A stretch of 64,000 nt of DNA from Geomobilibacter sp964432205 (lineage in GTDB: Bacteria; Desulfobacterota; Desulfuromonadia; Geobacterales; DSM-12255). This document shows positions 60,254 to 64,000 of this stretch, piece by piece. A program made the translations under genes and the position numbers. Positions within the stretch are counted from its first letter, which is position 1. Each line of letters starts with the position of its first letter. A model generated the notes under the pieces. It was given only the letters and a program-made list of their open reading frames with translations, made no database searches and was not told where the DNA came from. The stretch covers positions 1-64,000 of the forward strand of contig CAYSMK010000014.1 of the NCBI GenBank assembly GCA_964432205.1, given 5' to 3'.

Positions 60254-61054
60254 TCAGTTCTTTACGAACGAGAGAGCGGTGCGCACGTTGCCAACAAGGT
60301 TGATGAGTCTGGGACCGATATCCGTTTCGATCAGCTGTCTGGAGAGTTGAAAGGATGCACCGCTGCAACTGAACACCATGATGGTTCCGTCATCGAGTGT
60401 GAGAGGCACTGCGGCGGCATGGACCTCGGTTCGCCAGGTGCCGAGGCTCGTGCAATAGCCGAACTCCCGGTACTCCGCCATCGCCTTGTCAATGCCGTCC
60501 TTGATGAGCGGCCAGTTCTGGGTCTCGTTGGCACGGATCTGCTCCATCAGTTCGGTCCTCTTGTCCTCGGGAAGGGCGCACAGGTACGCCTTCCCCATCG
60601 AGGTCGTCGCGATGGGGATCTGCGAACCCACATCGAGCTGGACTGCGAGTGTGGAGGTATTCCGATAGGTGTCTATATAGATCATGTTCAACTGGTCACT
60701 AATGCCCAGATTGACCGATGCCTGTGTGTGTTCGGCCAGGGCCTGCATCAGTGGCCGCGAAATGCGGCGGATATCCATCTGGGCCAGCTTGGCGTAACCG
60801 AGACCGATCACGGCATTACCCAGGCAGTACTTGTTGTGCGCGGTGGAATAATTGAGGTAGCCGAGTTCTGCGAGGGTGAAGGTCAGCCGCGAAACGGTTG
60901 ACTTGGGCAGTCGTGTCCTTTTCGAGATTTCCTGGTTGCCCAGATAGTGGTCGCTGGGATGGAAGCAGCTCAAGACCTCCAGCCCTCTTGCCAGCGCCTC
61001 GACAAATTTTCGCGCATTTTCTGGGGTCCTGTCGGTTCTGCGATCCTTTGTCAT
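60254..61054 (-). CDS. IclR-family transcriptional regulator (right-hand cluster)
   Basis: A 266-residue regulator. The helix-turn-helix is at ~25-85 (NQEISKRTRLPKSTVSRLTFTLAELGYL), followed by the effector domain (SVNLGISDQLNMIYIDTYRN; ATSMGKAYLCAL), whose form is like PcaR/PobR-type IclR proteins. It is divergent from a CoA-transferase gene, and the 360-bp space between them holds two copies of TTCCGNNNTGCGGTAC; a third copy lies before the acyl-CoA dehydrogenase. It is probably the regulator of both genes and of itself. Confidence 0.9.
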   Translation of the reverse strand: MTKDRRTDRTPENARKFVEALARGLEVLSCFHPSDHYLGNQEISKRTRLPKSTVSRLTFTLAELGYLNYSTAHNKYCLGNAVIGLGYAKLAQMDIRRISRPLMQALAEHTQASVNLGISDQLNMIYIDTYRNTSTLAVQLDVGSQIPIATTSMGKAYLCALPEDKRTELMEQIRANETQNWPLIKDGIDKAMAEYREFGYCTSLGTWRTEVHAAAVPLTLDDGTIMVFSCSGASFQLSRQLIETDIGPRLINLVGNVRTALSFVKN

Positions 61055-61160
61055 CCCTCTTGTCTCCCCTTAACGGCCTGGGCTTTGGTTCTTTTCAAAC
61101 ACAGGTTTGCATAAAGGCAATTTCATGTCAACAGTAATTAGGTGTATTTTGGGTAAAGTG

Positions 61161-61176
61161 TTCCGTACTGCGGTAC
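61161..61176. promoter_or_regulatory. Operator TTCCGNNNTGCGGTAC, copy 1
   Basis: TTCCGTACTGCGGTAC, imperfectly palindromic around CCG...CGG, 107 bp upstream of the iclR start. It matches copies at 61341-61356 (inverted) and 62801-62816 at all 13 defined positions. Confidence 0.65.
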
Positions 61177-61296
61177 TATGAAAAATACGGTAATGAGGGT
61201 GGAATGTGTTGACGATGCTGTATTCCCTTTGAAAATAGGTAGCTGTATAGATGGGAGGTGGGTGGTCAATTGTGTCCCAAGGCAATAAATTTTTGT

Positions 61297-61324
61297 TTGA
61301 AATCTCTCTTGTTTATAGTATGAT
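61297..61324 (+). promoter_or_regulatory. Promoter of the class III CoA-transferase gene
   Basis: TTGAAA (61297-61302), 16-bp spacer, TATGAT (61319-61324). Operator copy 2 starts 16 bp downstream of the -10 box, where a bound repressor would block elongation. Confidence 0.5.
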
Positions 61325-61340
61325 CAATTGCAGAACAAAT

Positions 61341-61356
61341 GTACCGCATGGCGGAA
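61341..61356. promoter_or_regulatory. Operator TTCCGNNNTGCGGTAC, copy 2 (inverted)
   Basis: GTACCGCATGGCGGAA; its reverse complement TTCCGCCATGCGGTAC fits the shared consensus exactly. It lies 60 nt upstream of the CoA-transferase start. Confidence 0.65.
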
Positions 61357-61415
61357 TATGTCGTGTCGGTTGGCCGATGTTTTGGGTATGTCAATAATCA
61401 AGGGAGAGTACGCAA

Positions 61416-62636
61416 TTGGACGGTCCTCTGAAGCATGTGCGGGTGTTGGATTTGAGTCGGGTGCTGGCCGGCCCGTGGGCAGGGCAGACCTTGGCCGATC
61501 TGGGTGCAGAGGTTATCAAGGTTGAGCGTCCGGGTGTCGGTGACGATACCCGCGGCTGGGGGCCGCCGTTTCTGGCCGACAGGGAGGGGAAGCCAACCCG
61601 CGACGCCGCCTACTTCCTTTCCGCCAACCGGGGGAAAAAATCGGTCACCATCGATTTTACCCGCCCCGAAGGGCAGGATCTGGTGCGGAAGCTTGCCGCC
61701 AGTAGCGACATCGTGCTGGAGAATTTCAAGGTGGGGGGGCTGGCCCAGTACGGTCTCGACTATGCCTCCCTGAAAGAGATCAATCCCGGCATCATCTACT
61801 GTTCCATCACCGGCTTCGGCCAGACCGGGCCCTACCGTCAGCGGGCCGGTTATGATTTCCTGATCCAGGGGATGGGCGGCCTGATGAGTGTGACCGGGGA
61901 GCCCGATGGCGAGGCGGGCGGACCGATGAAGGTCGGGGTAGCGATCGTCGACATCTTTACCGGCATGTACGCCACGACGGCGGTTCTGGCGGCACTGGCC
62001 TGTCGCGAGCGGACCGGCATCGGCCAGTATGTCGATCTGGCCCTGCTCGATGTCCAGGTGGCAACCCTGGCCAACCAGGCGACCAACTACCTGGTCTCGG
62101 GCCGTTCTCCGGAGCGCCTCGGCAATGCTCACCCGAACATCGTCCCGTACCAGGCCTTTGCCACCAGCGACAGTCATATCATCCTGGCCGTGGGCAATGA
62201 TGAGCAGTATCGCCGGTTCTGCGGCGTGGCCGGGGCTCCTCACCTGGCAGCGGACGAACGGTTCGCCACCAATGCCGACCGGGTGCGCAACCGCGCCAGT
62301 CTCGTTCCGCTGCTCCGCGATATATTCAGGCTCCGGACCAAGTCCTGGTGGATTGCCGAACTGGAAAAGGCCGGCGTTCCGTGCGGGCCGATCAATACCA
62401 TTGAGGAGGTCTTTGCCGACCCACAGGTCCGGGCCCGCTCGATGTGTGTGACGGTTGAGCACGCTGACGCCGGAGAGATCCCGCTGGTCGGCACGCCGAT
62501 GAAATTCTCCCAAACCCCTGCAGGGTCGTTGCAGCCGCCGCCGCTCTTGGGTGAGCACACAACGCAGGTGCTGGAGCAGTTGCTCGGTGTTGACGGTGAC
62601 ACAATAAACTCGCTGCGCGAAACCGGCGTTATATAA
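61416..62636 (+). CDS. Class III CoA-transferase (CaiB/BaiF family)
   Basis: A 406-residue CoA-transferase. The N-terminal motif VRVLDLSRVLAGPWAGQTLADLGAEVIKVE (from about residue 8) is diagnostic. VAIVDIFTGMYATTAVLAAL near 170 contains the catalytic Asp that carries the acyl anhydride. The start is TTG at 61416 after AGGGAGA. Relatives include succinyl-CoA:glutarate and succinyl-CoA:benzylsuccinate CoA-transferases. With the acyl-CoA dehydrogenase that follows, it may activate a dicarboxylic or alicyclic acid with succinyl-CoA. The substrate is not shown by the sequence. Confidence 0.87.
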   Translation: MDGPLKHVRVLDLSRVLAGPWAGQTLADLGAEVIKVERPGVGDDTRGWGPPFLADREGKPTRDAAYFLSANRGKKSVTIDFTRPEGQDLVRKLAASSDIVLENFKVGGLAQYGLDYASLKEINPGIIYCSITGFGQTGPYRQRAGYDFLIQGMGGLMSVTGEPDGEAGGPMKVGVAIVDIFTGMYATTAVLAALACRERTGIGQYVDLALLDVQVATLANQATNYLVSGRSPERLGNAHPNIVPYQAFATSDSHIILAVGNDEQYRRFCGVAGAPHLAADERFATNADRVRNRASLVPLLRDIFRLRTKSWWIAELEKAGVPCGPINTIEEVFADPQVRARSMCVTVEHADAGEIPLVGTPMKFSQTPAGSLQPPPLLGEHTTQVLEQLLGVDGDTINSLRETGVI

Positions 62637-62800
62637 CCCGCTGCGCTAGATGCCGACAGTGTCCGAAGCGTCATGGCAACATCTTCATTTCCAGGTATAG
62701 TCGCCAGTTTCAGAAAAATTATTTTAAGCATAATTTCTTGACAAAAAATTATGTATTGTGGTACTCGATTACTATAATAGTCTGTAAAACAGTTTTTAAG

Positions 62801-62816
62801 TTCCGCTCTGCGGTAC
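62801..62816. promoter_or_regulatory. Operator TTCCGNNNTGCGGTAC, copy 3
   Basis: TTCCGCTCTGCGGTAC, 75 nt upstream of the acyl-CoA dehydrogenase ATG and just downstream of a TATAAT box (62773-62778). A weaker TATTGTGGTAC (62754-62764), like the bam motif, is also in this gap. Confidence 0.65.
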
Positions 62817-62891
62817 ATGTAGCGATATGAGTGATTAAATAGAGGCTGTTTCGGGTGATACGCAACTAACACGATCGACGAGGGGGACACC

Positions 62892-64000
62892 ATGTATTTC
62901 GGACTTACTGATGAACAGAAGATGATGCAGGACGTGGCCAGGGATTTCGCCCAGAAGGAGATCCTTCCTACACTCAAGGAGGACGAGGCAAACCATAGGT
63001 TCCGTCCCGAACTGGTCAAGAAGATGGCCGACCTCGGGTTCTTCGGCTGCGCCCTGCCGGAGGAGTATGGCGGCAACGGCTGCGGCTTTCTGGAGTCGGT
63101 CATCATCGCCGAGCAGCTGGCCATGGTCAGCGGTTCCTCGCGTCTGCCGCTCAACATGCAGAACATCGGTCCTGCCATTACCGTCAACAAGTTCGGCACC
63201 ACGGCGCAGAAAGAGCGCTTCATCCCCGACTGGGTCAGTGGCGAGTCGTTCGGCTTCTTCGCCATTACCGAGCCCAACTCCGGTTCCGACGTCATCAGCA
63301 TGGGAACCACTGCCACCGATCGTGGCGATCACTGGGAACTGAACGGTCAGAAGATGTGGATCTCCAATGCCCATCTGGGCGACTGGGGTCTGGTGTACGC
63401 CATGACGGACAAGAGCAAGAAATACCAGGGTATGACCTGCTTCATCGTCAACCTGAAGGGGAACGAGGGGATCGTCACCGCTCCGATCGAGACCAAGCTC
63501 GGTCTGCACTGCGCCCCGACCGGCGAGATCTCCTTCAGCCAGGCCAGGATTCCCAAGGACTCGGTCCTGGGCGAGGTGGGCCAGGGGTTCCAGATCTGCA
63601 TGTTCCAGTTGAACAACACCCGGATCAGCTGCGCGGCCGGCGCGCTGGGGATCGGTGGCGGCGCTGTCGAGGCGTCTATCGGCTACGCCAATGAGCGGAC
63701 CCAGTTCGGCAAGAAGATCGGTTCCTACCAGATGATCCAGGCCCAGATCGCCGAGATGGTGGCCGAGCACGAGGCGGCCAAGCTGCTCGTCTACCAGGCG
63801 GCCTGGCTCAAGGACCAGGGGATGCCCAACCAGTACCAGACCTCCATGGCCAAGCTGTTTGCCTCCGAGGCAGCGGTAAAAGCCTCCTGCGACATGATGA
63901 AGATCTTCGGCAGCTACGGCTTCTCCACCGAGTATCCGGCAGAGCGCATCCTGCGCGATTCCATGTCGCTGCGTACGGTCGAGGGGACCAGCAACATCCA
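62892..64000 (+). CDS. Acyl-CoA dehydrogenase, glutaryl-CoA dehydrogenase-like (cut by window end)
   Basis: About 369 residues are present; the last ~10-15 lie beyond the window. FAD-binding segments are FFAITEPNSGSDV and WISNAHLGD, and the catalytic-base segment is LRTVEGTSNI. SSRLPLNMQ has an Arg at the place of R94 of human glutaryl-CoA dehydrogenase, which binds the distal carboxylate. The residues that drive decarboxylation there (Glu87, Tyr369) appear as Ala and Val. This fits a non-decarboxylating glutaryl-CoA or other dicarboxyl-CoA dehydrogenase; cyclohexanecarboxyl-CoA dehydrogenase is an alternative. It is probably controlled by the IclR protein together with the CoA-transferase. 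Confidence 0.8.
   Translation, partial: MYFGLTDEQKMMQDVARDFAQKEILPTLKEDEANHRFRPELVKKMADLGFFGCALPEEYGGNGCGFLESVIIAEQLAMVSGSSRLPLNMQNIGPAITVNKFGTTAQKERFIPDWVSGESFGFFAITEPNSGSDVISMGTTATDRGDHWELNGQKMWISNAHLGDWGLVYAMTDKSKKYQGMTCFIVNLKGNEGIVTAPIETKLGLHCAPTGEISFSQARIPKDSVLGEVGQGFQICMFQLNNTRISCAAGALGIGGGAVEASIGYANERTQFGKKIGSYQMIQAQIAEMVAEHEAAKLLVYQAAWLKDQGMPNQYQTSMAKLFASEAAVKASCDMMKIFGSYGFSTEYPAERILRDSMSLRTVEGTSNI

Noticed and set aside
1..64000. CRISPR array, rRNA or tRNA genes
   Set aside because: No regularly spaced identical repeats and no recognisable rRNA or tRNA sequence were seen when reading both strands; no search program was run.

Overview
The window looks like a chromosomal island for anaerobic aromatic degradation from a Geobacter/Geotalea-type deltaproteobacterium (Desulfuromonadia). 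The evidence is the obligate-anaerobe (class II, ATP-independent, tungsten) benzoyl-CoA reductase genes bamBCDEFGHI, the ring hydrolase gene bamA, a 4-hydroxybenzoyl-CoA reductase with an Fe-S insertion in its FAD subunit, selenocysteine-encoding bamF genes, and generally G+C-rich coding sequence. The assignment is by recognition only; no database was searched.

Layout. 1-6.9 kb (minus strand): an acyl-CoA synthetase of the feruloyl-CoA synthase type heads an operon with a branched-chain/aromatic ABC importer (livH, fused livM-livG, livF, substrate-binding protein), behind a -24/-12 promoter. 7.2-14.7 kb (plus): an IclR regulator that probably controls itself, hcrCAB, a CoA-transferase of the succinyl-CoA:acetate/benzoate type and an orphan TRAP solute receptor. 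14.85-15.5 kb: a HigBA-type toxin-antitoxin pair. 16.2-18.8 kb: bamA, a VOC protein and a radical SAM protein. 19.35-30.2 kb: a complete bamBCDEFGHI operon, then an iclR gene. 32.0-45.1 kb: a second complete bam operon that starts with two tandem bamB genes. 45.6-49.8 kb: an accessory patch with attC-like sites, two small membrane proteins, a RelA/SpoT-domain gene with an unknown partner, HepT-MntA and a VapBC-type pair. 49.8-51.6 kb: a GDSL esterase, a small hypothetical gene and a LysE exporter. 51.7-59.9 kb (minus): a DapA-like aldolase, a TRAP-TAXI transporter with DUF1850, and a DctB/DctD-like two-component system. 60.25-64 kb: IclR, a class III CoA-transferase and an acyl-CoA dehydrogenase cut by the window end.

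How it fits together. Uptake (Liv, TRAP) and CoA activation (ligase, CoA-transferases) feed 4-hydroxybenzoyl-CoA and benzoyl-CoA. HcrCAB removes the para hydroxyl. The Bam complexes reduce benzoyl-CoA to the dienoyl-CoA, BamA opens the ring, and the right-hand acyl-CoA dehydrogenase may act on a dicarboxyl-CoA product. Three different operator-like motifs tie groups of these genes together: TGGTAWNNTGGTACCA at bamA and both bam operons, an IclR-type 15-mer upstream of both bam operons, and TTCCGNNNTGCGGTAC three times around the right-hand IclR cluster.

The most unusual items are: (i) a second Bam system whose first BamB paralogue has lost residues matching the tungsten-ligand and active-site positions; (ii) in-frame UGA (Sec) codons in both bamF genes, inside a 68-nt stretch that is identical between otherwise diverged copies; (iii) the shared regulatory motifs; (iv) an attC-flanked, A+T-rich RelA/SpoT gene pair.
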